Source: Lachnospiraceae bacterium
GTDB taxonomy: Bacteria > Bacillota > Clostridia > Lachnospirales > Lachnospiraceae
Direction of reading: 5' to 3'
DNA length: 64,000 bases
Assembly (NCBI GenBank): GCA_902363835.1
Contig: CABJBM010000007.1
Span: 124,001 to 188,000 of the forward strand
The translations under genes were made by a program, and so were the position numbers. Shown here in pieces: positions 18,156 through 27,147 of the stretch (its first letter is position 1; each line of letters opens with the position of its first letter). Under the pieces are notes generated by a model. It saw only the letters and a program-made list of their open reading frames with translations. It ran no database searches and had not been told where the DNA came from.

Positions 18156-18485
18156 TTACCTCTTTTCTTCTGATAATATTTTGATTTGTTCTCCTAAGTA
18201 CCCATTAAACTCTTCAAAAAATGTGCAGATTTCAGAAAGCTTATCTTCTGAATATTTGTTAAAAAATTCAGAGTCCCGCTTTTCCCACATTTTGTGCCGT
18301 TGTTTATGTTCGTTAAACAGCTCCTCTCCTTTCTTCGTTAATCGAAAGTAAATTTCTTTCTTATTGCCCTCCAGGGAATAGCTTTCAACTAAACCCTGGG
18401 ATATTTGCTTTTTAGCCATTCTGCTGATTGCCCCCCGTGTCACCTTTAAACGATTGGCAATCTTTGTGACATTTGGCATATCCAA
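18156..18485 (-). pseudogene. MarR-family regulator, N-terminally truncated
   Basis: 109 aa from a TTG, with a clear winged-helix domain (NVTKIANRLKVTRGAISRMAKKQISQGLVE, then RLTKKGEELFNEH) and a C-terminal helix. The reading frame extends upstream to 18578 with MarR-like sequence (LTEKEFLHGYGYSEIHCIDAI) but then hits a stop without any ATG. The first helix and start codon are missing. No ribosome binding site precedes the TTG. Together with the adjacent half cyclase it marks a decayed locus. Confidence 0.6.
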
Positions 18486-18736
18486 TGTGCCGATTGCGTC
18501 AATGCAGTGTATTTCAGAGTAGCCATAACCATGAAGAAATTCTTTTTCTGTTAGGGAGCCACCACTAATTCTGCCGTTTTAGGTCAAGGTTGAGGTGATG
18601 GCAAAGTCTCCTTCTCGTACCTGTAATCCTGTGATCCTGTATTTTTCATAATTTTTATTTTATGACAAAAAAAGACATAAAGTGAATCTTAATGCAGCAT
18701 TGCCACAAGCTTATAACGGCAGACAAAGCAGAAGTC

Positions 18737-18765
18737 TTGACAATTGATTTCATTCGTGATAGTAT
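18737..18765 (+). promoter_or_regulatory. Promoter of the tmRNA gene
   Basis: TTGACA at 18737-18742, 17-nt spacer, TAGTAT at 18760-18765, about 30 bp before the mature 5' end of tmRNA. Confidence 0.75.
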
Positions 18766-18794
18766 GAGAATGCTCTCAGGAAGAGTACCAGTCA

Positions 18795-19134
18795 GGGGCA
18801 GTACTGGTTTCGACAGGGGCTATGCAGCTGGTGAAGCTATCCGCATGCGATGCGTTAAATGGCAAACCTAAATATAAACGCTAACAATAACGAATTAGCT
18901 TTAGCTGCTTAATGCAGCTTGTCGGCCTTAAGGCACTCACACTTTAAGATCCCGGCATCGACGATGTGAGAAACGACGTATGCAAAGCTTTGAGTATGCG
19001 GACGTAATATGAAGCTACTGAAGCTGTCAGGGTGTTAGTTCCCGGGCGGTAGAGGGAATGTCAATAAACTAACTATGATAGTAGAAGAACAGGGAATTGG
19101 TTTTTGGACACGGGTTCAACTCCCGTCTGCTCCA
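18795..19134 (+). ncRNA. ssrA: tmRNA (transfer-messenger RNA)
   Basis: Rescues stalled ribosomes. The 5' end GGGGCAG pairs with CTGCTCC at the 3' end to form the acceptor stem. The T-arm (ACGGGTTCAACTCCCGT) precedes it, and the start has the usual GTACTGGTTTCGACA. The tag reading frame runs from GCA at 18862 to TAA at 18910-18912 and encodes ANLNINANNNELALAA. The sequence after the discriminator A is CTA, so CCA is not encoded and would be added. It has its own promoter and terminator. Confidence 0.95.
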
Positions 19135-19143
19135 CTAAAAAAA

Positions 19144-19167
19144 GTCTGGCAAATGCCAGGCTTTTTT
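19144..19167 (+). terminator. Terminator of tmRNA
   Basis: 7-bp stem GTCTGGC/GCCAGGC with a 4-nt loop followed by TTTTTT, 9 bp beyond the tmRNA end. Confidence 0.85.
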
Positions 19168-19237
19168 ATTATGGGTCATGCCTCGGTTAAATACGCAAAG
19201 CGCGGAAAATATTCAGTACATACAAAACAAGGCACTG

Positions 19238-19287
19238 CACATGGAACATCTGACGGGTAATACTCTGCCCGTCAGATGTTCCATGTG
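19238..19287. repeat. Perfect 20-bp inverted repeat with 10-nt loop
   Basis: Left arm 19238-19257 (CACATGGAAC...GACGGG) and right arm 19268-19287 are exact reverse complements. It lies between the convergent tmRNA and NADH oxidase genes. There is no T-run on either side, so it is not a standard terminator. Confidence 0.8.
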
Positions 19288-19380
19288 TCAGGATAGCGGT
19301 AAACCTACTGTATTCACTCTCATTGAATGGCATCCACTGTAAATTTTACAATCTCTTTATCTGAAGAATCCCGATCCAGC

Positions 19381-20715
19381 TTATTCCGCCTGCAGCGCAG
19401 CCATTGTAAAATAATTATAAGGCTGATTAAAGTGAGGCAGGAAGAAAATATCAGTCAGCTTTAACCGGTCAATGGTAACCTGCTCCTGAATGGCAAGGGA
19501 GAACATGTGTATTGCCATGGAGATATCGTATTCAGAGCACAGCTGGGCTCCCAGAATAACGCGGGTTTTCTTATCGTAAACAATTCTGATCTTTACTTTA
19601 TAATTATCATGCTCAACAAAAGCCGGCTTCTGAGTGTCCTCATAATCCACTGCTGCGGCATCATACCCCAGCTTTTGGGCCTTTGCATAAGTTATTCCTG
19701 TGGAAACCATTTTCAGATTCCAGATACAGATTCCATTGGATCCCTGGACGCCAATGGATTCCAGGGGTGTTCCGCAGACATTATGGGCAGCCACAATTCC
19801 GGAACGCACGGCATTGGTTGCCAGCGCAATGTAATTTGTCTTCTGAATGGAATTGTCAAAAACAGTTGCACAGTCACCGATGGCATATACCTCCGGCCTG
19901 CTGGTCTGCTGCCGCTTGTCCACCAGATATGCTCCATTGCAGAACAGCTCAAGCTCTTCCTTACCTAACAGGTTGTTAGGCTTAAACCCGATTCCCAGTA
20001 TTACCATGTCGGCATGATATTCATTTTTATCAGTGATCACCTTCTCCACCTTGCCGTTTCCAGCCAGCTTTTTCACGGTTTCACCATAAGCCAGGTGAAC
20101 GCCGTGGCTTGATAAGTTTTCAGACATGAGATCTGTAAATTCCTGGTCATAATAGCCTGACAGGCAGGTATTCATATTGTCAATCAGGGTGACATTCTTT
20201 CCCACACGGCGGAAAGCTTCCGCTAATTCAACGCCGATATATCCTGCCCCCACTACCACTACATCCTTTATGGCGTCATGGTGCAGCTTATCAATGACAT
20301 CTTTTGCATTCTGAAATAATTTTACAAATTGAACGTTGTCCAGTTCTTTCCCTTCAATATCAGGGGAAATTGGGAGCGAACCTGTTGCAAGGATCAATTT
20401 GTCATATTCCTGCTGGTATTCCTTGCCATCCTTTCCCACGGCATAAACAACCTTTTTATCGTAATCAATGCGGTCTACTTTGGTTTCCATGTAGATCTTC
20501 GCACCCTTTTTCTCAAAAATATCTTTGCTGCAATAAAACAGGCCATCAGAGGAATTGATCTGCTCTCCGATCCAAAGAGCCATACCGCAGCCTAAAAAAC
20601 TGATGTTGTCGTTGGAATCAAAAATAACGACTTCCTTATCCTTATAATTATCCAAAATAGTGTTGATTGCTGCCGTTCCGGCATGATTTGCGCCAATTAC
20701 CACAATGCGTTCCAT
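19381..20715 (-). CDS. nox: H2O-forming NADH oxidase (FAD-dependent, Nox family)
   Basis: 444 aa. Reduces O2 to water with NADH, a protective role in anaerobes. The N-terminal FAD-binding motif is VVIGANHAG. The redox-active cysteine lies in [11 protein letters not shown] at about residue 42. The second nucleotide-binding motif is [16 protein letters not shown] near 155, then IGDCATV and the C-terminal dimerisation domain. The start is the ATG ending at 20715: AAGGAGG sits 6 nt before it, and directly against an upstream in-frame ATG. Convergent with tmRNA. A coenzyme A disulfide reductase is the related alternative, but the motif set fits Nox. Confidence 0.92.
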   Translation of the reverse strand: MERIVVIGANHAGTAAINTILDNYKDKEVVIFDSNDNISFLGCGMALWIGEQINSSDGLFYCSKDIFEKKGAKIYMETKVDRIDYDKKVVYAVGKDGKEYQQEYDKLILATGSLPISPDIEGKELDNVQFVKLFQNAKDVIDKLHHDAIKDVVVVGAGYIGVELAEAFRRVGKNVTLIDNMNTCLSGYYDQEFTDLMSENLSSHGVHLAYGETVKKLAGNGKVEKVITDKNEYHADMVILGIGFKPNNLLGKEELELFCNGAYLVDKRQQTSRPEVYAIGDCATVFDNSIQKTNYIALATNAVRSGIVAAHNVCGTPLESIGVQGSNGICIWNLKMVSTGITYAKAQKLGYDAAAVDYEDTQKPAFVEHDNYKVKIRIVYDKKTRVILGAQLCSEYDISMAIHMFSLAIQEQVTIDRLKLTDIFFLPHFNQPYNYFTMAALQAE

Positions 20716-20821
20716 AAACATCCTCCTTAAAAGCTTTTTTCTTATTATAACACATCGTTAAAATAAAAACAATTATTATTACTAAAATTTATCAAATCAA
20801 TACACAGCTGCATTTCACCGG

Positions 20822-21865
20822 TTACAGATCATCCACCAAGGCGCTGCTCTTGGCATAGGCCGTGCTCTTGGCTTCAAAAAAATCCGTTTTAATCAAATTG
20901 GCGTTGCTGTACTGGCTGACCCATGTCATGCTTTCCGGTTCCCTGTCATGGCCCTGGTAGATTTTCTCCCATCCAAGGCTTGTACACCGTAAATTTCCCA
21001 GATACATAATGTAATCCGTGATCATTTCCCCGGTAAGTCCCGGTACCTCATCTCCGATGGCATAACAGCCCCAGGCGATCTCCTGCTCGCAGCCTTCCCT
21101 GATCATATCCCGGTAAAGCTCCACCCGTTCCCTGGTAAACAGCTCCGGCTCCTCCTTTTCCAGTTCCAGAATAATGTTGCGGAACAGCCACAAATGGGTA
21201 TTCTCATCCCGGTTGATGTAACGAATCTCCTGGGAAGAACCGGTCATTTTCTGATTGCGCCCCAGGTTATAAAAGAACATGAAACCGCTGTAAAAATACA
21301 CTCCTTCCAGGATAAAATTAGCCACAACCGTTTTCATGAAGGCAAATGCACTTTTGTCCTTTTGAAATTCGTTGTAAAGGTCACCGATAAAGGTATTGCG
21401 TGCAAGAAGATGGGGATCGCTCTTCCACTGATAGAGCACATCATTCCGGGTCTGAGGTTCACAGATGGTATCCAGCATATAGCTGTAGCTCTGGCTGTGA
21501 ACTGCCTCCTGAAATGTCTGGATGGAAAGGCAGAGATTGATCTCGTTGGCAGTTACATATTCTCCAATGGCCGGCAGATTGGCAGTCTGGATGCTGTCTA
21601 AAAATACCAGAAAGGATAATATCTTATCATATGCCCTCCGCTCCTGAGGACTTAATAAGGGATAATCCTTCCGGTCCCTGCCTAAATTAATTTCTTCCGG
21701 AATCCAGAAATTATTCATGGCCTGACGGTACCAGTCGCTTACCCAGGTGTATTTCATGTTGTTAAAATCATTAAGGTTCGTGGTATTGCCGTTGATCATC
21801 CGCCGCTTTCTTACATCAATCTCTCCGTCGGGATGAAAAAGAGGCCTTTTTTTTAATTGTTCCAT
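20822..21865 (-). CDS. nrdB: Class Ia ribonucleotide reductase, beta (radical) subunit
   Basis: 347 aa. Houses the di-iron/tyrosyl radical needed by the catalytic subunit. Ligand motifs are visible in order: FLDSIQTANL (Asp), QEAVHSQSY (Glu and His, with the radical Tyr four residues after the His), ILEGVYFYSGF (Glu) and RDENTHL (Glu, His). The C-terminal tail AYAKSSALVDDL is the usual alpha-binding end. It follows the alpha gene by 54 bp in the same direction. No nrdI is adjacent, which argues for Ia rather than Ib. Confidence 0.92.
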   Translation of the reverse strand: MEQLKKRPLFHPDGEIDVRKRRMINGNTTNLNDFNNMKYTWVSDWYRQAMNNFWIPEEINLGRDRKDYPLLSPQERRAYDKILSFLVFLDSIQTANLPAIGEYVTANEINLCLSIQTFQEAVHSQSYSYMLDTICEPQTRNDVLYQWKSDPHLLARNTFIGDLYNEFQKDKSAFAFMKTVVANFILEGVYFYSGFMFFYNLGRNQKMTGSSQEIRYINRDENTHLWLFRNIILELEKEEPELFTRERVELYRDMIREGCEQEIAWGCYAIGDEVPGLTGEMITDYIMYLGNLRCTSLGWEKIYQGHDREPESMTWVSQYSNANLIKTDFFEAKSTAYAKSSALVDDL

Positions 21866-21919
21866 ATCAGTCTTTTCACTTTCTCCTGTTTTATTATTCT
21901 GGCAAAGGCAGCCGTCCCT

Positions 21920-24178
21920 TTAGCTGGAGCAGGCCTCACAGTCATCCACTTCAAGGCTTTTGGAGCGGACGTAATAAATGGTTTTTACCCCGCATTCCCA
22001 GGCCAGGATATAAAGGCCAAGGACCTGACGAAGGGTATAATCATTGGTGATATAAAGGTTCATGCTCTGAGCCTGGTCCACATGGCGCTGGCGGACTCCT
22101 GCCGCACGGACAGACCATTTCTGGTCAATGTAATGGGCATTTTTATACTTCCAGAAGGTTTCCGGCGATAAGTCCGGAGCCACTCTGGGCACCAGGCCGC
22201 TCTTTTTTTCTTCCAGGTAATACCGGTTTAAGACAGGGTCCAGTCCTGCCGTTGTTCCGGCGATCATGCTGGTGCTGCTGGTCGGCGCTATGGCAAGAAG
22301 CCAGCCGTTTCTCATGCCATTGGCTTCCACCTTTTCCTGAAGACGCTTCCATTTCTCTGAACAGTATCCCCGCTTATGAAAATAAGCCCCGGTCTGCCAT
22401 TCACTGCCTTCATACAGGTCATATCTTCCCTTTTCCCTGGCAAAATCACAGCTGGCCTCAATGGCCGCATAATTGATCGCCTCAAACACCCGGTCGGAAA
22501 ATTCCAGATGCTCCTCTGATTCCCAGGAGATTCCGTTCTTTGCCAGCATGTGATGATATCCGCTCACTCCAAGCCCCACCGGGCGGTAACGGAGGTTGGT
22601 GACCTTTGCATAGGGAACAGGGAAGAAATTTAAGTCAATGACATTGTCCAGTGCTCTGATGGCACTTCTCGTCAATTCTGTCAGTTCCCGGGTATCCTTT
22701 AGATTGATCTTTCCCAGGGAAAGACTGGCCAAGTTACAGACCACAAAGTCACCGGGCTTTGTCACGGTAACCACAACCGTTTCCCCGTCCACTGTCCGGA
22801 TCTCCTGCTCCACCTGTTCCACCCCGCTCATGTTCTGGGCGATTTCCGTGCAAAGGTTGCTGCAGTAAATGATGCCGCAGTGGCTGTTGGGATTGGCTTC
22901 ATTTACCACATCCCGGTTAAAGGTAAAGGGCGTTCCGGTTTCCACGGCGCTTTTTAAAATCAGGCGGATAATATCCTTAATCGGGATGATCCGTTTGTTG
23001 ATGCGGCTGTCATTGACACAGTCTAAATAACGCTCCTCCCACTGGGCTCCGTAAAAGTCTTCCAATGCCCAGCCCTTTATTGTCAGAATCTCATGAGGGC
23101 ACATTAAATACCAGTCCCCTTCTATGTTCTCCTTTGCCTGTTTCCAGAACAGGTTCGGATAACATACGGCAGGAAAAACATCGTGGGCCTTCATGCGGTC
23201 ATCGCCGTTGTTGGTCTTTAAAGTCAGAAATTCAGGCAGGTCCTTATGCCATGCATCTAAGTAAACCGCCACAGCTCCCTGCCGCACTCCCAGCTGGTCC
23301 ACGGCCACTGCAGTATCATTGGCCAGCTTGATCCACCGGATCACACCTCCTGCAGCTCCCTTAAAGCCCCGTATGGCGCTTCCAGTGGCACGCACCTTTC
23401 CAAAATAAAGGCCCATGCCTCCTCCGAATTTGCTGACCTTTGCAAAGCTGTCAATGCTCCGGTAAATGCCATCCAGGCTGTCCGGCACCGTGTCAATAAA
23501 GCAGGAGGAAAGCTGATGGTAAGGCTTCCTGGCATTGGAAAGGGTGGGCGTTGCCATGGTGACCTTTAAAGTGCTGAGCATATCATAAAACCGTTTGACC
23601 CAAGTCTCCCGGTCATCCTTTTCCTTCATGGCAAGATGCATGGCAATTCCCATAAACATTTCCTGAGGTGTTTCCAAAGGTGCATTCTGGCGGCTGCGGA
23701 TCACATACCGGTTAAGCAGAAGTTCCAGGCCTGAATAGTTGAACAGATGGTTTCTCGTCTGATCCATATACTTTTCATACCGGCGGATTTCTTCCTCTCC
23801 ATAATGTTCCAGAATATAATCTCCGTAAAGCCCTTCCCCTGTCAGAAAACAGATTTTATCATAAAAGCTTTCAATCTTCTTTCGATCCAGCTCTGTCTTT
23901 AACCGGATCTCAAAGCGCAGCATAAGAAGCCTTGCCCCTATATACTCCCAGTCCGGCGATTCCTGGGTCGTCAGCTCCACCGCCGCCTGAATCAGCGCTC
24001 CCAACCGTTCCTCAAGGCCCATATTTTTCTTACAGAACCCTGTGAATTTTATGGAAAGGCGTTCCAGGTCATAGGACCGGGAATCCCATTCCTTCTGAAT
24101 TCCATTCAAAATTCCTTCCAGGTCCGGCACCTCTTCAAAATATTCCAGAATTTCCTGCTTTCCGTTTCTCTTATCCAT
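21920..24178 (-). CDS. nrdA: Class Ia ribonucleotide reductase, alpha (catalytic) subunit
   Basis: 752 aa. Converts ribonucleotides to deoxyribonucleotides. Active-site features are LSSCFIDTVPDS (first redox Cys), CSNLCTEI (catalytic Cys and Glu), and the C-terminal Cys pair in DDCEACSS that relays reducing power. The protein starts directly with the alpha N-terminal domain and has no ATP-cone, so overall activity control by dATP through that domain is absent. Two NrdR-box-like sequences lie about 70-120 bp upstream. It is followed by nrdB. Confidence 0.93.
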   Translation of the reverse strand: MDKRNGKQEILEYFEEVPDLEGILNGIQKEWDSRSYDLERLSIKFTGFCKKNMGLEERLGALIQAAVELTTQESPDWEYIGARLLMLRFEIRLKTELDRKKIESFYDKICFLTGEGLYGDYILEHYGEEEIRRYEKYMDQTRNHLFNYSGLELLLNRYVIRSRQNAPLETPQEMFMGIAMHLAMKEKDDRETWVKRFYDMLSTLKVTMATPTLSNARKPYHQLSSCFIDTVPDSLDGIYRSIDSFAKVSKFGGGMGLYFGKVRATGSAIRGFKGAAGGVIRWIKLANDTAVAVDQLGVRQGAVAVYLDAWHKDLPEFLTLKTNNGDDRMKAHDVFPAVCYPNLFWKQAKENIEGDWYLMCPHEILTIKGWALEDFYGAQWEERYLDCVNDSRINKRIIPIKDIIRLILKSAVETGTPFTFNRDVVNEANPNSHCGIIYCSNLCTEIAQNMSGVEQVEQEIRTVDGETVVVTVTKPGDFVVCNLASLSLGKINLKDTRELTELTRSAIRALDNVIDLNFFPVPYAKVTNLRYRPVGLGVSGYHHMLAKNGISWESEEHLEFSDRVFEAINYAAIEASCDFAREKGRYDLYEGSEWQTGAYFHKRGYCSEKWKRLQEKVEANGMRNGWLLAIAPTSSTSMIAGTTAGLDPVLNRYYLEEKKSGLVPRVAPDLSPETFWKYKNAHYIDQKWSVRAAGVRQRHVDQAQSMNLYITNDYTLRQVLGLYILAWECGVKTIYYVRSKSLEVDDCEACSS

Positions 24179-24250
24179 TTAAAATTCCTGCCATTTCATG
24201 ATTTATCTTAATATCAATAACTGTTATTGAATCTCACATGTAAAAATATA

Positions 24251-24266
24251 CCACAACATATAGTTA
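24251..24266. promoter_or_regulatory. NrdR box 1 (putative)
   Basis: CCACAACATATAGTTA matches 12 of 16 positions of the NrdR box consensus (ACACWATATATWGTGT). It is paired with a second box 31 bp away, measured start to start. Confidence 0.6.
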
Positions 24267-24281
24267 ATTTCAACCGTTGAG

Positions 24282-24297
24282 ACACAAAATATTCTCT
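24282..24297. promoter_or_regulatory. NrdR box 2 (putative)
   Basis: ACACAAAATATTCTCT matches 13 of 16 consensus positions. The 15-bp gap to box 1 is the normal tandem spacing, three helical turns centre to centre, upstream of nrdA. Confidence 0.65.
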
Positions 24298-24352
24298 TTC
24301 AAATATTTTCTCCCATTTTTATCAGGAAAACAAAAAGCACAAAATTCATCCT

Positions 24353-24395
24353 AAAAAAACGCCTGAAGTCTTACAAAGTAAGGTTTCAAGCGTTT
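24353..24395 (-). terminator. Terminator of the dus gene
   Basis: Stem of about 15 bp with two mismatches (AAACGC, TGAA, CTTAC arms) and a 3-nt loop, followed on the minus strand by TTTTTTT, 44 bp past the dus stop. Confidence 0.85.
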
Positions 24396-24438
24396 CTATA
24401 CCAGTGGAATATTATGGGCCGGAAAGCGAAAAAAAAAC

Positions 24439-25383
24439 CTATCCGGACTCTTTTAAATCCAGTTCTTTAAACAGGCTGTCCACTGCTGCCCTGTACTCCC
24501 CAAGGTGCTGGGATTTGCGGATTTTTTTGCCGTGTTTTTCGCTGCCGCCAAACATCTGGATCATATAAGCCCACAGCTCCTTCATCTTAAACAGAACATT
24601 ACGGTCCCCTGATATGATTTCCTCATATCCTCTTAAAACTTCATCATGAAAAGCTTTTAACTGCTCCTTTTCCATGGTTTCCCCGTTCTTTATTTCCCCC
24701 ACAAGGCCTGGATTTGCCACCAGCCCCCGTCCAAACATGACACAGTCTATTGAGGGAAAGGATGAGGTGAATCTTTCATAATCTTTCACGGAAAACAGGT
24801 TTCCATTATAGCATAAAGGATTTTTGCCTAAAGAAACTGCCTCTTTCACAGCTTCCCAATTGGGTTCATTCCTGTAAAAATCCTTCTGGATCCTGGGATG
24901 AAGGATCAGTTCTTTGAGAGGATATTTATTATAAATTTCCAGAAGCCTTCCCAATTCCTCCTGGCTGTCCTTTCCGATTCTGGTCTTTACGGAAATCTTC
25001 ATGTCCAGCGCAGAAAAAATCTCATCAAAGAAAGCTTCCAGCTGATCCGGTTTTCCAAGAAAGCCGGATCCCCTGCCCTTGGAAACCACTGTTGGAGAAG
25101 GGCAGCCCAGATTTAAATTCACTTCATCATATCCATATTCCTTCAGTTCTTTTGCCGCCCATATAAAATCATCTCCTTTATTGGTGAGAATCTGAGGGAT
25201 GACATGCAATCCCTGGTTGTGCTCCGGCAGAAAATCTTTTTTTTCCCTTGAGGTAAACTTCCGGTTCTGGGTGGGCACGATAAAAGGAGTAAAATACACA
25301 TCTACCTGCTTAAAAAACATGCGGTGAGCATTCCGGTAAACATAACCTGTGATCCCCTCCATTGGGGCAAAATAATACTTCAT
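24439..25383 (-). CDS. tRNA-dihydrouridine synthase
   Basis: 314 aa. FMN enzyme reducing uridine to dihydrouridine in tRNA. It has the Dus N-terminus YYFAPMEGITGYVYRNAH, the catalytic cysteine in VNLNLGCPSPTVVSKGRGSG, SVKTRIG, LILHPRIQKDFY and the phosphate-binding FGRGLVANP. The start is the ATG ending at 25383 with GGAGA upstream. Longer in-frame starts add sequence outside the family. Transcribed alone, divergent from the amidase gene. Confidence 0.92.
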   Translation of the reverse strand: MKYYFAPMEGITGYVYRNAHRMFFKQVDVYFTPFIVPTQNRKFTSREKKDFLPEHNQGLHVIPQILTNKGDDFIWAAKELKEYGYDEVNLNLGCPSPTVVSKGRGSGFLGKPDQLEAFFDEIFSALDMKISVKTRIGKDSQEELGRLLEIYNKYPLKELILHPRIQKDFYRNEPNWEAVKEAVSLGKNPLCYNGNLFSVKDYERFTSSFPSIDCVMFGRGLVANPGLVGEIKNGETMEKEQLKAFHDEVLRGYEEIISGDRNVLFKMKELWAYMIQMFGGSEKHGKKIRKSQHLGEYRAAVDSLFKELDLKESG

Positions 25384-25523
25384 ATTTGAGTCTCCATTTT
25401 CAATTATTTCTGTATCGGTACATTTTACCACAACAAATGACGAATTCCTAGAAGGCCATTTACAGAATCTGTCAGAAAGTGGTATAATATAAGACAAAAT
25501 GCAATTACTCTGGAGGATCGATC

Positions 25524-26471
25524 ATGACACAATTTAAAAAACTATTCCCTATAGCAGCCAAGGCCTTTTTGCTTACCGCTCTGATTTCCACCGCTTCCAC
25601 TTCCGTCTCATGGGCAGAAGAAGAAACCGGACCGGCCTTTGCACCTCCGGTGACCAAAACAGCGGCCCCTGAAATCGGACCGGGTATGCGTAATAACTCC
25701 AACTTTATCGTAGTTCTGGATCCTGGCCACGGCAAGACCGGCGGACATTATTCCGGCTGCCACTTTGAATATAACGGGGTCACCTATTATGAAGACGAAA
25801 TCACCATGAAGATCGCCTCCTATACAAAGCAGTATTTAGAGCAGTTTCCCAACTATACGGTTTATTTAACAAAGGACAGTGCAGAAACCACCGTTCCCCT
25901 GGACCAGCGGGCTTCCTTTGCCGCCTCTGTCCAAGCGGACCTTTTTGTAAGCCAGCATGTGGACTCGGCTTTGGGGAACGGCACGGTAAAAAATGCTTAT
26001 GGCGTAAGCTCCATGGCTCCCAGAACCGGCCGCTTCAACAACGACCTGGCCCTCCAGTCCCAGGAAGCTGCCAATACTATTTTAAAGCAGCTAAACACTC
26101 TTGGGCTTCACAACCGGGGACTGATCCTTCGGGATTCTGAAAACGGAACCTTATTTCCTGACGGGAGCCAGGCCGATTATTATGCCATTCCCCGTTATTC
26201 CCAGATGTATGGAATCCGTGGCTTTATCATTGAGCACGGCTTTATAAACCACACCAGCGACTTAACTCTGTTCCTGTCAACAGAGGAACAGTATAAGGCC
26301 CTGGGAGAGGCTGATGCAAAAGGGATCATGGAATATCTGCAAAAAGCAGGAAAATCCACATTTACCCAGACGGCTGAAGTAACCCAGACAGCCCAGAATA
26401 CCAACAACCAGACGGAAGGAACCGTTACCCCTCCCCCTGCCTCTGAAAGCAAGGGACCGGGTGTGAATTAA
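25524..26471 (+). CDS. Secreted N-acetylmuramoyl-L-alanine amidase (Amidase_3)
   Basis: 315 aa. Signal peptide (KKLFPIAAKAFLLTALISTA, cleavage near WAEE), then a zinc amidase domain that cuts the peptide side chain from muramic acid. Zinc and catalytic motifs are VLDPGHGK, EDEITMKIASY (Glu), FVSQHVDS (His) and IEHGFINH (Glu). The usual S-x-H-x-N reads SQHVDS here. A Thr/Gln/Pro-rich tail of about 45 residues follows the domain. The ATG is preceded by TGGAGG. Role in cell-wall turnover or separation is inferred from the family. Confidence 0.9.
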   Translation: MTQFKKLFPIAAKAFLLTALISTASTSVSWAEEETGPAFAPPVTKTAAPEIGPGMRNNSNFIVVLDPGHGKTGGHYSGCHFEYNGVTYYEDEITMKIASYTKQYLEQFPNYTVYLTKDSAETTVPLDQRASFAASVQADLFVSQHVDSALGNGTVKNAYGVSSMAPRTGRFNNDLALQSQEAANTILKQLNTLGLHNRGLILRDSENGTLFPDGSQADYYAIPRYSQMYGIRGFIIEHGFINHTSDLTLFLSTEEQYKALGEADAKGIMEYLQKAGKSTFTQTAEVTQTAQNTNNQTEGTVTPPPASESKGPGVN

Positions 26472-26546
26472 GAGTTTCCGGTCAATGTCTTGCCAATGAA
26501 AGAACACAACTGGCGTCTGTCTGTAAAAAACACTGACAGCCTCAAA

Positions 26547-26588
26547 ACCCCTGTCTTAGTTCAGAATGAAGACAGGGGTCTTCTTTTG
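26547..26588 (+). terminator. Terminator of the amidase gene
   Basis: Perfect 11-bp stem ACCCCTGTCTT/AAGACAGGGGT with an 11-nt loop, then CTTCTTTT. Confidence 0.85.
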
Positions 26589-26589
26589 C

Positions 26590-27081
26590 TCTGCTTTATC
26601 ACTTTGTTAAAACGTCGACAAAATGAGCTGATGAGGCAGACGCTCGCATATTCACATACATAACCGGGTATGTTCCCTGTCCATGGCCTTAAAATGGCTA
26701 TGGCATGTAGGAAACTCTATTAAGAACTATCCCTAAAGAGCATAAGAAACTAAGGCTGTCGGAATAATGAATCCGAAAGGAAAGAATGAAATTACAAATA
26801 TTGCCGATAATAATCCCGCAAAACCCGAATATCATCATTATTAGAGATCCACTGACACCGTTATAATAACAGGAACCGAATCAATATTCCGGTAAAAAAC
26901 AGGCTTTGGACTTACTGCTGCATGGATTATGAGTTTTCATTGCCGATTAAAAAGCCCATAACAACAACCATTGCAGTAAAAACCCGTTAAGAAAGTGTTA
27001 AAAATTAATATTTAAATCCTAATTTATTCACAATCATTAGACAAATCATACCTTTTATTAGTAAACTCAATTATTTTTTTG
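26590..27081. other. Gene-free stretch with hairpin potential upstream of hppA
   Basis: About 490 bp without a credible gene. Local hairpins are an 8-bp stem at 26681-26703 (CCATGGCC/GGCTATGG), a 5-bp stem at 26759-26776 (TCGGA/TCCGA), and an imperfect ACCG...CGGT stem further down. The good hppA promoter lies downstream of these, so they are outside the main hppA transcript unless a second promoter exists. No known riboswitch class was recognised. Confidence 0.4.
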
Positions 27082-27111
27082 TTGAAAATATATATTATTT
27101 AGTATTATAAT
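27082..27111 (+). promoter_or_regulatory. Promoter of hppA
   Basis: TTGAAA at 27082-27087, 18-nt spacer, TATAAT at 27106-27111. The SD AGGAGG follows about 25 bp later. Confidence 0.75.
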
Positions 27112-27147
27112 GAAGTCATCAAAATATAAAACAGGAGGTATGAAGTA

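Noticed and set aside
19185..19210. c-di-GMP-I riboswitch suggested by ACGCAAAGC
   Set aside because: The other conserved GEMM segments and a downstream gene on the same strand are missing.
19075..19260. 61-aa plus-strand ORF across the tmRNA 3' end
   Set aside because: It overlaps the T-arm and acceptor stem of tmRNA and its terminator, and has no ribosome binding site.
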